Source: Gracilariopsis chorda
Taxonomy: Eukaryota > Rhodophyta > Florideophyceae > Gracilariales > Gracilariaceae
Reading direction: 5' to 3'
DNA: 64,000 nucleotides
Assembly: GCA_003194525.1 (NCBI GenBank)
Contig: NBIV01000192.1
Coordinates: 1 to 64,000 of the forward strand
Each line of letters begins with the position of its first letter. Within the stretch, counting starts at the first letter, position 1. Made by a program: the position numbers and the translations under genes. This document shows, one piece after another, positions 20,707 to 29,919 of the stretch. Under the pieces are notes generated by a model. It searched no databases, was not told the origin of the DNA, and was given only the letters and a program-made list of their open reading frames with translations.

Positions 20707-21245
20707 CAATCAAAAGGGAAAGAATTGAAATGGACGGATATCGACTCTTAAAACCCACTTTTGAATGAATCAATTTCCATCAAAATATTTTCACACATTC
20801 AACACTGCTAGTTTTTTGAAAGTATAAACTAGTAAAGCACTTCACATTTCCAAGTTATTTCGGACCAAAAACCGAGTCCGGACTCCGCGAAGTGGAGTCC
20901 AGACTCCACTACTACATACCTTCACATGTGAACGTGAGATTGAAAATCTGACCGGACCACCGGAACTGCCCCTTCAAATAGAAGGATAGGATGCTCAGAT
21001 AAATACATATATAGGAAATACATTAGAGTTTACAAAACATGATAGCCCTCGCTATCCTTCACTCGTTGTCAGTGTCTGCGGCCTTGCATAGCATGCACCA
21101 GTCCACGAGCCAGCGCAAAACGCTCGGCATCACCTGCTCCACTTCATCCCCGTGCGCCATAATAATTACGCTCCCGCATTTCGCTCTCCAACAACCCCTT
21201 TGCTCCCCTTTCTCCTTCCAATCCTTCAACTCTCCTTCCCGCACC
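20707..21245 (+). promoter_or_regulatory. Upstream region of transposase B, candidate TATA box at 21,006-21,013
   Basis: Non-coding 0.54 kb with several CTAGT words (subterminal repeats), a small hairpin GGACTCC ... GGAGTCC at about 20,880-20,900, and ATATATAG at 21,006-21,013. The TATA-like word is only ~25-30 bp before the first in-frame ATG (21,039), so translation from the ATG at 21,246 fits better. Confidence 0.4.
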
Positions 21246-24230
21246 ATGTTCCCCTGTTGCTACCCTCGCTGCTCCTTCCACGGCCGCACCACATACTCTC
21301 TTCAGAGTCACCAACGCAGGTGCCCCCATCGCCTCACCGCCAACAAGCGTTCCTCCTCCACAGCCACCGCTCCAGTTCAGTTCCCTCCCAGGACCAAGAA
21401 GCGAAAATCCGTTCCCAACCTCTCCATCAATTCTCCTCCCCTTCCCTCTCACCGTCCTTCCGACAACGTCCCCCTCGCCGATGATGATCCATATGAACTT
21501 CAACAGGCTTCCCTCTCTCTTCAAACCCAAGACGCTTACCATATCGCAAGTCACGCCATCGGCTCCGTCTCCTCCTCAAACCCCCTTCTCCCGCCCCCTT
21601 CTCGTTCCCCTTCCCCTCTCGCCGACAACCCTCATCTCGAACAACTCGTCTTCTACATCTCCTCCATCGCATCCTCCGTCAGCACCCGCAAAGCAGACGA
21701 GCTCATCTCCATCCTCAACCATCCAGACTTCTCCAAGTCCTCCTTCCAGACCTCCATCTCCTCCGCCAGGCAGTGCCTCGCACTGCAAGAGGACCTCTTC
21801 AAGCAACGCATCAGCTCCAACGGCTTCATCCCTTCCACCATCACAGACAAGCGCAACACCTTCTCCGCAACCCTCTTCCAGAAACGTGCCATCGACGTCC
21901 TCAAGCAACAACTCGCACTCGCACACCTCAACAACACCTTCTTCCAGCCGGTATCTCAATCTTCCTCATCTTCTTCGTCTTCTGGTCACCCGGCTTTCGC
22001 ACATCCCATGGCTGCAGCCCTCGGAAAGAAAGTCGTCCCAGCCATCAAACGGGAAATTATGCGGTCCCCCGTCGATGAAATCGTCTGGCACACCCCCCAG
22101 GAAACCGGTATCGAATCATTCATCGGCCTCGTCCAGCTCTACTCGGACAAGTCCGCAACCTCCCTGAAAAGCTCCTCCGTCAATTCCTACCCCCTCCACG
22201 TCACGTTTCTCAACTTCTCCGATGCCCTCCGCCGAAAGTGTATATCCGAAAATCTCACACTCCTCGGATACCTTCCAACCTCCTTCTCCCCGTTTACCGC
22301 CTTCGACGACGGCGGCGACTACGTCCCGAAATCATCCTCCAACATCCCACGCGAGACCAAAATGAACCTCATTCAGCGCGCCATCTCTACCATCCTCAAC
22401 CCACTCCTCACCTCTGCGCTCCCAGGATTCTCCTTCCGTGACGCTCACGGTGTCCTCCGCCACTGCCACCCCATCCTCGCCAGCTATTGCGCAGACATCC
22501 CCGAAGCAAAGGACATCCTCGCCATCTCCCACGGAACACGGCCGCAGCACCCTTGCCCGAGATGCACCGTCCCTCGGGAACAACTCTTCCTCAATACAGA
22601 TCCCATCCCCTTCCGCACACAACTCCAAACTCGAACCAATCGCAGACAGCACACCTGCCTTCTCCGCGAATCCGAGGAAGCGCAACTCGCCCGGAAACCA
22701 AAAGTGGCACGCACCAAAAAAGAAGAGGCAGCAACAGCACTTCATTCTCTCTCCCTCGCAAAGTACACTTCTCTCTTCGAATCATACCCCATCTTCAACA
22801 TCACTCCGCTTCTCTCTTCTTACAACATCTTCGCCTTCGAGCCACTGCATAACTTCCACCTCGGCGTCTCTAAACTCATCAAAGCCACCGCAATCGAACG
22901 TCTCCGATCCGATTCCCTCTTCTCCATTGTCGGTCCCAGCAAATCCAAGAGATCCTTCCAATCCATCCGCACCTCCATCCTCAAACACTCCAACTCCATT
23001 CTTGCGGCCATCGAAAAAGATTCCCCTGCAACTGGACTCCACATAGACTTTTACACCTCCGACAACGCTCAAGCTCTTAACGGCTTCTTCACCACAGAAG
23101 GACTCCGTGGAATGCTCGAAGCAAAAGATTACCGCGCACTCGACATGGTATTCCCCTTCATCGGAGCATTCTTCGACAGATGCTGCAACGAAATCGACTC
23201 CTCCCCAATCACTTCCGTCTTCACCAAGTACACAGATCTCGTTCTCTACGCCATGCGATACAACTCCACTTCCGAATGGACCGAAGACTCTCTCAAATCA
23301 CTCGAACGACAGATCAGATCCTTCAAACTCACAGCCACCACCGTCTTCGGACCCTACCACTCTTCGCACCTCGGTACCCTCAAGTTCCATCTCCTCGATC
23401 ACATCGTCGACTACATACGTAGATACAGAGGTCTGCACTTCAACGACGCAGGCATATTCGAACATGCCCACGTCCTCTTCAAATCTCACTACTCCAAGAC
23501 ATCCAAACGAAGAGCCACTGCCCACAACGAAACCATCCGCGCTATAGACCGCTCCACCGCCATCAAGGATTGGAATCCACTCTCAGCAGAACCCTCTATT
23601 GCTTCTCATCCTCCATCAAAAACTCCAACCGAACCCCGAAAACCATGCTTTGTACGCGACGGAAAACAAATCTCATTCTACGACATCTTCACTGCTGCAA
23701 AGTACCTCGGATCCAATCCAAACGCTTCTCCAAAACTTCTTCAAGAACTCTTCTCCGCAGACACTCTCTCCATCATCTCACAACTCGGTCACACGGCTCT
23801 CCATTCGTTTATCTCTCTCTCAATCGAATACCTCAACCTCGACCTCTCCACGAAACAACTACGTCAAACTCGTCTCACCATCCTCAACTCAGGATACGTC
23901 GTCGGCGGCTACACTCCCACCCTCGACAATTACAACCCCGAACAAAACGAACTCATGCTTCAAGAACCTCCTGTCTCTCTCCTTCAGCGCATCTTCGCCG
24001 TTCAATCCTTCGGACCCTCGAAGTCTGCAAAATTCTCCCACATCCTCGTGGCGGGCACAAACTCCTCCTCTTCATCCAAACCCATCGTATGGGTCTCCAA
24101 GCTCATCGCCCTCGTTCGCTTCACAGTACCTTCTGCTTCCTCAACTTTCCCCACCTCGACCACAGAGGAATTTTCATTTGTACAATTTCTCGAAGTCGTA
24201 CCGCAGATGTCCGTTCATTCCAGACACTAA
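21246..24230 (+). CDS. Plavaka-type transposase (C-terminally truncated)
   Basis: Cut-and-paste DNA transposase of the Plavaka group (CACTA-related, RNase H-like catalytic fold). ATG at 21,246 starts MFPCCYPRCSFHG directly before a C2HC finger (C-x3-C ... SHQRRC); the frame is open from 21,039. Core blocks: LYSDKSATSLKSSS with the likely first catalytic Asp (~residue 298), YPLHVTFLNFSDALRRKC, LLGYLPTSFSPF, then ILASYCADIPEAKDILAISH, CPRCTVPREQL, FEPLHNFHLGVSKL, TLKFHLLDHIVDYI and FEHAHVLFKSHY. 994 residues, uninterrupted, C-rich third positions. Compared with copy A (11,807-14,983) it lacks the last ~85 residues and ends 46 bp before an 86-bp palindrome. It may be active or defective at the C-terminus. 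Confidence 0.85.
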   Translation: MFPCCYPRCSFHGRTTYSLQSHQRRCPHRLTANKRSSSTATAPVQFPPRTKKRKSVPNLSINSPPLPSHRPSDNVPLADDDPYELQQASLSLQTQDAYHIASHAIGSVSSSNPLLPPPSRSPSPLADNPHLEQLVFYISSIASSVSTRKADELISILNHPDFSKSSFQTSISSARQCLALQEDLFKQRISSNGFIPSTITDKRNTFSATLFQKRAIDVLKQQLALAHLNNTFFQPVSQSSSSSSSSGHPAFAHPMAAALGKKVVPAIKREIMRSPVDEIVWHTPQETGIESFIGLVQLYSDKSATSLKSSSVNSYPLHVTFLNFSDALRRKCISENLTLLGYLPTSFSPFTAFDDGGDYVPKSSSNIPRETKMNLIQRAISTILNPLLTSALPGFSFRDAHGVLRHCHPILASYCADIPEAKDILAISHGTRPQHPCPRCTVPREQLFLNTDPIPFRTQLQTRTNRRQHTCLLRESEEAQLARKPKVARTKKEEAATALHSLSLAKYTSLFESYPIFNITPLLSSYNIFAFEPLHNFHLGVSKLIKATAIERLRSDSLFSIVGPSKSKRSFQSIRTSILKHSNSILAAIEKDSPATGLHIDFYTSDNAQALNGFFTTEGLRGMLEAKDYRALDMVFPFIGAFFDRCCNEIDSSPITSVFTKYTDLVLYAMRYNSTSEWTEDSLKSLERQIRSFKLTATTVFGPYHSSHLGTLKFHLLDHIVDYIRRYRGLHFNDAGIFEHAHVLFKSHYSKTSKRRATAHNETIRAIDRSTAIKDWNPLSAEPSIASHPPSKTPTEPRKPCFVRDGKQISFYDIFTAAKYLGSNPNASPKLLQELFSADTLSIISQLGHTALHSFISLSIEYLNLDLSTKQLRQTRLTILNSGYVVGGYTPTLDNYNPEQNELMLQEPPVSLLQRIFAVQSFGPSKSAKFSHILVAGTNSSSSSKPIVWVSKLIALVRFTVPSASSTFPTSTTEEFSFVQFLEVVPQMSVHSRH

Positions 24231-24276
24231 TTTTAAACTAATTTTTTTTGATTTTCGGAACTGCTGGCCGCCACGT

Positions 24277-24362
24277 GGTGGAGGTCCGTGGACCGGAGTG
24301 TCGTGGCGCTTCATCAGGCGCCTGATGAAGCGCCACGACACTCCGGTCCACGGACCTCCACC
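24277..24362. repeat. Perfect 86-bp palindrome
   Basis: Two 43-bp arms with no spacer, centred between 24,319 and 24,320 (AGGC|GCCT). The outer arm starts GGTGGAGGTCCGTGGACCGG. It lies just after the shortened end of transposase B, inside element B. Such a structure can form a hairpin and marks either a foldback insertion or a head-to-head joint left by rearrangement. Confidence 0.95.
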
Positions 24363-24667
24363 CCCAAAAACAAACTTCGAATACCAATGCAAAATCATTA
24401 CAGGTGCATTGCAGCGCCGCCTAAATGAACTTAATGGTTGTCAGGAAACGTCTTCAATACCATGTATTTCAAAAGTATAGATGCTCACGTCGCCTGAACC
24501 GAGCAGACGTGATCACGAGAGCATCTTACGCGACTGGGTGCCACGAAAACTTGATCACGCGAACGCTTCAAGATTGCAGCGTGGTTCTCGGCCGGAATAA
24601 GAGTTCTACGAAGACGAAGAAGCATTGTCCCAGGAAATTCGCTTCGCTGCGAAGGACTGACATAGAA
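24363..24667 (+). other. Gap between palindrome and PTTR gene
   Basis: About 305 bp. The frame of the following gene is open from 24,425, but homology to copy A supports the start at 24,668; this stretch is probably promoter and leader. Nothing else recognised. Confidence 0.4.
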
Positions 24668-25690
24668 ATGCCGACTACGCGAGGAAAAGCGAAAAGCATG
24701 GGCAGCTCCAGAGCTTCCAACCTTTCCACGCCTCCGCCCGCTCAACGCGATGCAAACAGAGAGCTCCATGGTGGGGCGTCTGTCAATTTGTTTGTGCGAA
24801 TCGGTAATAGCGATGAAAAGGTGAAGGTTGGCAAAGCACAATTGCGGGGTATGGACGTAGCGGGTGGATCTGGGCCTGGAACAGGACTCTGCCGATCTCT
24901 GCATCGCCATCCGTTGTCGTCTTACCAGAAAGAGGGACAGGATTTGGTAGTGATATGGAAGGCTAATATATCGTCACATGGAGATGAAAGGTATCCGTAC
25001 GTATTTGGAGGTCCTGAGGAACCGCCCGCTACTCTGAAGGAGATGGTGTCTGCAGGGCTGTATGCGTGGGACACTGCAATGATGAGCAGTAGGGAGGAAG
25101 TGGGAGAGGGGGGTGAGTCGGTTCCACCGCAGTCAGCAATAAATGTGAAGGCTGCGCAGCCAAGCACTAGTGCTAGTACTGCAACGACTCCTATGAAGCC
25201 AAAGAAGCCCCTGGCCACTCCGAAGACCCTTTCGAAGCAAAAGAACCCCCCCGCGACCAAACAGAAGAAGCCGCTGGCGACTCCGAGGGTACCTGGTACA
25301 CGTAGGAGGCTCGTTTCAACTGCCTCTGGTACGCCGTCAAGCATTTTGACGAGTAGAGCACCAGTTAAAAGGATTGAGAGTGGTGAAGCGGCCTCAGTTC
25401 CTGCCGATATAGAACCCTTTCCAAGAGGAAGCTCAGGAACGAGAGGCCGTGGCCGTGGAAAGGGAGATGTGACACCGCGACCTGCTAGCAGAGGAGTTAG
25501 AAAACCGCAGGAAACTGAACGTGAAGAGGTGTCTGCTCCCCTCATTATTCCTGAGGCACAAGAGGAAGCGAAAGAGGTGGTAAGCGTGGAAGACTCTGAT
25601 GATGACGTCATAGAGGTGCCGCGACAGTCCAAGAAGGACCTCACCCCAGAGGAGAGGGTTTTGTATGATGAGGGGGATGTAGTTGGTTAA
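24668..25690 (+). CDS. PTTR-type cargo protein of unknown family
   Basis: 340 residues, start MPTTRGK chosen because copy A (4,689, minus) begins the same way. Residues ~35-145 form a probable folded domain (VNLFVRIGNSDEKVKV, YQKEGQDLVVIWKA, RYPYVFGGPEEP, AGLYAWDTAMM). Then comes a long Lys/Pro/Thr-rich linker with repeats of the type KKPLATPK, an RGRGRGKG run typical of nucleic-acid contact, and an acidic C-terminus VEDSDDDVIEV that looks like a SUMO-interaction motif. It is carried by both elements A and B, so it is likely a core accessory gene of the family, perhaps a chromatin or DNA-binding protein; that role is inference. In element A the equivalent gene may continue into the acidic and 2OG regions. 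Confidence 0.65.
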   Translation: MPTTRGKAKSMGSSRASNLSTPPPAQRDANRELHGGASVNLFVRIGNSDEKVKVGKAQLRGMDVAGGSGPGTGLCRSLHRHPLSSYQKEGQDLVVIWKANISSHGDERYPYVFGGPEEPPATLKEMVSAGLYAWDTAMMSSREEVGEGGESVPPQSAINVKAAQPSTSASTATTPMKPKKPLATPKTLSKQKNPPATKQKKPLATPRVPGTRRRLVSTASGTPSSILTSRAPVKRIESGEAASVPADIEPFPRGSSGTRGRGRGKGDVTPRPASRGVRKPQETEREEVSAPLIIPEAQEEAKEVVSVEDSDDDVIEVPRQSKKDLTPEERVLYDEGDVVG

Positions 25691-25893
25691 TGCGGTGTGG
25701 GGTGCAAGCAGTGCTTGATTTATGAAAAGGAGTGTAGACACTGAATGCATTATCGTGTACTGGTTCAAAACACTGCTTCGCGTGTTTGGAATTGGGAGGG
25801 TTTAGCAAGTCGGAGGATGGTACGTTGTGCATATAAGCGAGGAAGAGGTTGGTTCAAGTGGGGAGGAGGTACAATCGTGATCGACATTCAAAC

Positions 25894-27090
25894 ATGGCAT
25901 TCGAGAACATCCACAAGCACCACGACTACTATTTGCAGTCTTCCGAGAGTGACCGGAGGACTCGTGCGTATCTGAATATCTTTCCGAATGAGACGGTGAT
26001 TCGGTTTGACGAAGTACTTGAAATTCGGTATAGTACGGATACGGAGAAGGGTGTTGTGCGAGGGGCGTCAAGGTTGCTCACCGCGGGTGTTTTGGAGGAT
26101 GTGACGGAGATATACGAGGTTCTAGACGAAGTACCGACACATAATTATATCTTAACGAATTCAAATTTTTTGCACGTCCTGTACGGGAGTACTCATTTGA
26201 TACAATATCTGGAGAATGCGCCAAACCTTTCTAGAAGCCCTCGTCATATGTTCAGTTTCAGGGCTTGGTGCGCATATGCGTTTCTGTTTTCATTAGCCAT
26301 TGGTGCTCTTTATGGGGTATTGAAACCGCTTTTGATGCATTATGTGGTAGGGGATGTTCGAATGTCTCCGAAGATGTTGATTGTGGTAATTCTGGAGACT
26401 GTTTTGCATTTGTTTATCTTCGATATGGTGTTTGCATTGCATAGAAGGCATTTTGGTTCATTGGCATACGTACCTTTGCGGGACAGCCAGCGAATGGCAC
26501 GGATTTCTGTGATTCGAAACAGACTACTTGGATTCACGATGGCAGGTCTTTTGCCGTTGAATGTTTGTATTTTTGTTGGCTATCACTTCTTGGAAGCGCC
26601 AATTTCGATTGGAATGGAACTTAGCACTGGTGCTCTTGCATTTTTCACTGGTGGTTTCATGTTTGGGGGTATGTCGTATGTGGTTGAACGGCTAACGATG
26701 TTTTTTGTGACTAGGGACAGCATTAACAATGAGAGAGAGCTCCCATATGTGCAGAGAGGTAGTGTTGGGCTGATTTTGGATGTGTGCAGGACCGTATACG
26801 GTGGTTTGAATAAGGTGCTTGGGTTTAGAGATGGTGTGGCTACTATGAGGCTCTATATCGGAAGGGTGTTCCCTGTTGTGTTTACCTACTTGATTTTCAC
26901 GTTCCTGAGCGATACTTCTTTGCACAAGGTAAGGGGACTCGCGCCTGTATTGGAGAATACTATCTTTTTCGTGCTGCTTCTTTTGGGTATGGCTGTGGAT
27001 ATGGACTTGGAGTACCATTTTCGAAGGTATGTTGCGAATCTAGGAGAGCACTGTAGGCCTGTTGGTTCTCGTTTTGAACCATTTCTTTAG
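25894..27090 (+). CDS. Multi-pass membrane protein of unknown family
   Basis: 398 residues from ATG 25,894 (AACATGG context); the frame opens at 25,849. Residues ~1-115 are soluble. About six hydrophobic segments follow: FLFSLAIGALYGVLKPLL, MLIVVILETVLHLFIFDMVF, FTMAGLLPLNVCIFVGYHFL, GALAFFTGGFMFGGMSYVVE, FPVVFTYLIFTFLS and TIFFVLLLLGMAVDMDL. A short basic loop (FALHRRHFGS) follows the second segment. No signal peptide and no known family recognised. The gene lies between two genes that have homologues in element A, but no equivalent is seen there. A membrane protein is unusual cargo for a CACTA-like transposon; capture of a host gene is one explanation. Confidence 0.7.
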   Translation: MAFENIHKHHDYYLQSSESDRRTRAYLNIFPNETVIRFDEVLEIRYSTDTEKGVVRGASRLLTAGVLEDVTEIYEVLDEVPTHNYILTNSNFLHVLYGSTHLIQYLENAPNLSRSPRHMFSFRAWCAYAFLFSLAIGALYGVLKPLLMHYVVGDVRMSPKMLIVVILETVLHLFIFDMVFALHRRHFGSLAYVPLRDSQRMARISVIRNRLLGFTMAGLLPLNVCIFVGYHFLEAPISIGMELSTGALAFFTGGFMFGGMSYVVERLTMFFVTRDSINNERELPYVQRGSVGLILDVCRTVYGGLNKVLGFRDGVATMRLYIGRVFPVVFTYLIFTFLSDTSLHKVRGLAPVLENTIFFVLLLLGMAVDMDLEYHFRRYVANLGEHCRPVGSRFEPFL

Positions 27091-27332
27091 ACACGGTCGT
27101 AGTTCTACCTGTACATACCTAAGTTAGTGTGATAGAGTTGTAAACTGAAGGAAGTGTTAAACTAATGTCGTTCTAAATTTTTCGTTTCAGATTATTGGTG
27201 GGACACGACTCGGTGGGAAATGGCGCGAAAACGGGCGAGTGAAAAAATGCGGTTGGATAAGTACCTGGGGAGTGCTCGCTTGGTGGTTGGGTTAGGAACG
27301 GAAGCGCCGTTGTGGTGGGGCGTGTAGTAGCC

Positions 27333-28090
27333 ATGTCTAGCGAAGACGTGAATGATGAGGAGCTACTGGCGTTGTTGGATAAAGCGGAGAAGAGGGAGGT
27401 CCCCGAGACGCCTCCAAGGACGAAGAAGGAGGAGGAAGGGAAGGGTGATGGTGAAGAGGGCAAGGGAAGGAACGTTGTTGGGTTCGGGGAGCTTGGGGTT
27501 GGGACGATGATGGGAGGGGATGGGGGGGAGGGAAGTGAGGGCGAGGGAAGTCGAGGAGGACGGGGAGGAGGAGGAGGTGGGGCGGGGCGAATGAGTCGGT
27601 TTTACCGCGATGTGAAGAAACTGGTGAGGAGCGTGGGCGGAGGGCTTAAGGAGCCTTTGGATGAGTGTATCGAGGAGGTTGTGGTGGAGATGGGGGGATG
27701 GTGCTGAGTTCTTCAGAGGAAGGGGTGCCTATGGGTGCTGTGGCTGAGCTGCGTAGGAGGGCAAGGGAGGCTGGGGTGTGGGCGGAAATGCATGTCGATG
27801 GGGTTGTGGCGTGTGTGGGTGAGGAGCTGAGGAGACTGTGGAAGGAGAACGAGGAGATGCGTAGACGGGTTTTGGTGTTGGAGAAGCAACTTTTACTGGT
27901 TGGTAGGGCTGTGCATCTAATCGAGGAAATGCAGAAGAAGGTGTGTGATGCGGAAGGGAGATCTGTTGTCGGGGAAGGCATTCCTGTTACTCCCGGTCGA
28001 GGGGCTGTAAGGAAGAGGTTGGAGGAGAAGGACGACGAAGGAATAGAAGGTGAGAGTCGGTTGAAGAGGAGGCGTGGAATGAGAGGATAA
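27333..28090 (+). CDS. Coiled-coil cargo protein in two overlapping frames
   Basis: ATG at 27,333 (MSSEDVNDEELLALLDKAEK). The first frame runs to 27,707, with an acidic/Gly-rich middle and SRFYRDVKKLVRSVGGGLKE. The second frame, open from 27,665 to 28,090, supplies MHVDGVVACVGEELRRLWKE and a leucine-heptad coiled coil (RRRVLVLEKQLLLVGRAVHL), ending in a basic KRRRGMRG. The copy at 62-574 has the same two halves, but its frame offset differs, which argues against programmed frameshifting and for an indel, a consensus error or a small unrecognised intron. Family unknown; the end may act as a nuclear localisation signal. Last gene of element B. Confidence 0.55.
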
Positions 28091-28508
28091 GGAGAAGAAG
28101 GATGGTAAGGATGGTAAGGGAGGTTTTATGTTTGGTGTTCAAGAGTGTGGGTGCCACCCAGTGAGGCTGAGAGAACAGTTGGGCTCCAAACTTTGACAAT
28201 TTGAAGTTTGAAATCCACGAGATGGAAATATGTAAGTTAATTTGGGTTGCATGGGGGTGGGGCCGCTGGCCGCTACGCGGCCAGCGCCATTTCGAGCCCT
28301 CTAACTAGCGTTTAGTGAGCAAAGAACTTGCTCTAAACTTGAAACTAGCGAAGTGCGGTACTAGGGACGGATGACAATAGAAAATATGAAAGAGTGATTT
28401 CCGAAAAATTTTTTTTTTGCTTGCCAACCACCACGAACTAGCAGAATCTAGCGTTTTCGTAGTTTTTTTGAGTGATTGCCTAACAAACTTGCGATCTGGC
28501 ACCCTTAT
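28091..28508 (+). other. Right subterminal region of element B
   Basis: Non-coding. Contains the GC-rich hairpin at 28,264-28,286, an A/T homopolymer stretch, and CTAG words (AACTAGCG, GAACTAGC, TCTAGCG) like those near the right end of element A. Confidence 0.5.
28264..28286. repeat. GC-rich 10-bp-arm hairpin with 3-base loop
   Basis: CGCTGGCCGC, TAC, GCGGCCAGCG. Sits after the coiled-coil gene, so a role in transcript ending or as part of a terminal transposon structure is possible. Confidence 0.6.
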
Positions 28509-28531
28509 ATAGCATTCCGAGAACACCGACG
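28509..28531 (-). repeat. Right terminal inverted repeat of element B
   Basis: ATAGCATTCCGAGAACACCG then ACG, the inverse of the left terminus with one substitution inside the outer 20 bp; flanked by the TT duplication. Confidence 0.85.
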
Positions 28532-28533
28532 TT

Positions 28534-29831
28534 CCAATGTACTCGTTTCTCGTCATTCTAATGGTCTTCTACTTCTGTCTTCTTCTTTTTCTTTCTTCCT
28601 TCATGGTCCAAGACTTTGTCCTCTATCCTTCCATGGTCTTCATCTTCTTCCTTCTCTTATACTTCTCCTTCTGGTTCATATTTGTCTCAAAATCCTCCAT
28701 CTGGTCTGCAGAGTTGACTATGATGGTCTGCGGGGTTAGGATTTGCGACTTTGGTATCGCCTCCCCCCTCCTTAAGGTGACTAACTTCGGTTGACCTCAC
28801 AAGGGCAAAGATATCTTCCGGCGCTGGGTAAGCATGACCAATTACGGTATTATTCAGTAGCTTGGCGGGTTTATCCCCAATGTAGCTGACGTACACAGAG
28901 AATGGTTGGTTAGCTATATTATCACATACACTACTAGCCATTAAGGTTAGGTGTTTCATCACCAGTTTGGAATGGTTCTGGGCCAAGATGAGTTTGGGTT
29001 CCTGACAGATAACCGGAACAATCATTTGGGTCATCGGGGGTATTGTTACCCGTCTAATAGTCCGTACATTGCTTGAGACCGTACCTCTAGTTTTTGAATG
29101 GTCATCTTCACCAAACCCCCTTGGGGTTCTTTGTGGTCACCAATAATGGCAATCCACGGTTCTTCATTGAACAGGACCGTGCGAGACCGTGAGAAGATCG
29201 CCCGGACGTGGCGATCGATAAACTTAAGGCCAAGAATGCAATTCGTGACCAATTGGTTGACAACGATAAACTGAACGCGGACCTTCAAGGTGGTGAAAAT
29301 TACCATCAGTTAGATGGTTCCACGAACCGATAGCCGACAGTTGTTCGCATCTACCAAGTTTTTTTGAGGATACAGGGCTGTAACCTCTTCAAGCTTGCGC
29401 TTGGAAGAATGTTGGCACTCACCAGATTTGGTCCTGCCCCAGTGTCCAGGACGGTTCCCGTTGGTACCATATGGTTTGCAGTTATCCCGAGTGTGATGTT
29501 TACGTTATATTTAATGTGCTTTACAAAGCATATAGGAACCGATTGTTCTAAAATACTTTCTTCAACAGTCACCATTGGGTAATAATCCATACCTAGACCG
29601 CTTGGTTCTGGAAAACCTTCCAGGTGTAAACGGTTGGCAGTGGCCTCCACTCCAACAGTTCGCCTTTTTCCGCCTGATCGGTGATATCACGGGTTTTCTC
29701 GACATCTGTGACCAGATGACCCTTCTGAGGTGCCGGTGCATGGAAGTGATGGTGGCCTTAAGGACCACATTGCTAGCTTTTCTCCACGTGTTTGGTACCG
29801 ATTGTTTACTCATTGGTCCAAAACTTCTCAA
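28534..29831 (-). pseudogene. Element I protease and pre-RT region (degenerate)
   Basis: Minus strand. GTVLDTGAGPNLVSANI (aspartic protease active-site triad DTG) lies in 29,650-29,351, followed by CILGLKFIDRH (the second protease block, ILG) in 29,306-29,046, then lower-complexity acidic/lysine-rich sequence down to 28,534, where element B interrupts pol. Several stops and frame changes. Retroviral-type protease that would cleave Gag-Pol. Confidence 0.75.
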
Positions 29832-29919
29832 TAAGCTTTGCCTGGCGTAGCTTCAACAGAGCGTCCCGAGCTTTGAGCAGTACGTTGGGGCACGTGGTGG
29901 CGAAATGGTGTGAGGAGAG

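Larger units (their letters stand above)
20679..28531 (+). mobile_element. Plavaka-type transposon with cargo (element B), complete ends
   Basis: Terminal repeats CGTCGGTGTTTTCGGAATGC (20,679) and its inverse ending at 28,531, with a TT duplication at 20,677-20,678 and 28,532-28,533. On the minus strand, removing the element and one TT joins the two parts of element I pol in frame (RVHW to KEEVHIG), which fixes the boundaries. Contents, all on the plus strand: transposase, PTTR-type protein, membrane protein, coiled-coil protein. Length 7,853 bp. It lacks the methyltransferase, SET and 2OG genes of element A. Confidence 0.9.

Noticed and set aside
21039..21245. N-terminal extension of transposase B from the ATG at 21,039
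   Set aside because: Only ~25-30 bp after the TATA-like word, and copy A aligns from the zinc-finger methionine at 21,246.
21481..22167. 228-residue plus-strand frame, and 23,570-24,480 frames
   Set aside because: Shadows of the transposase B gene produced by its C-rich codon usage.
27665..27707. Programmed frameshift in the coiled-coil gene
   Set aside because: The homologous gene at 62-574 has a different frame offset at the matching place, so a conserved frameshift signal is not supported.
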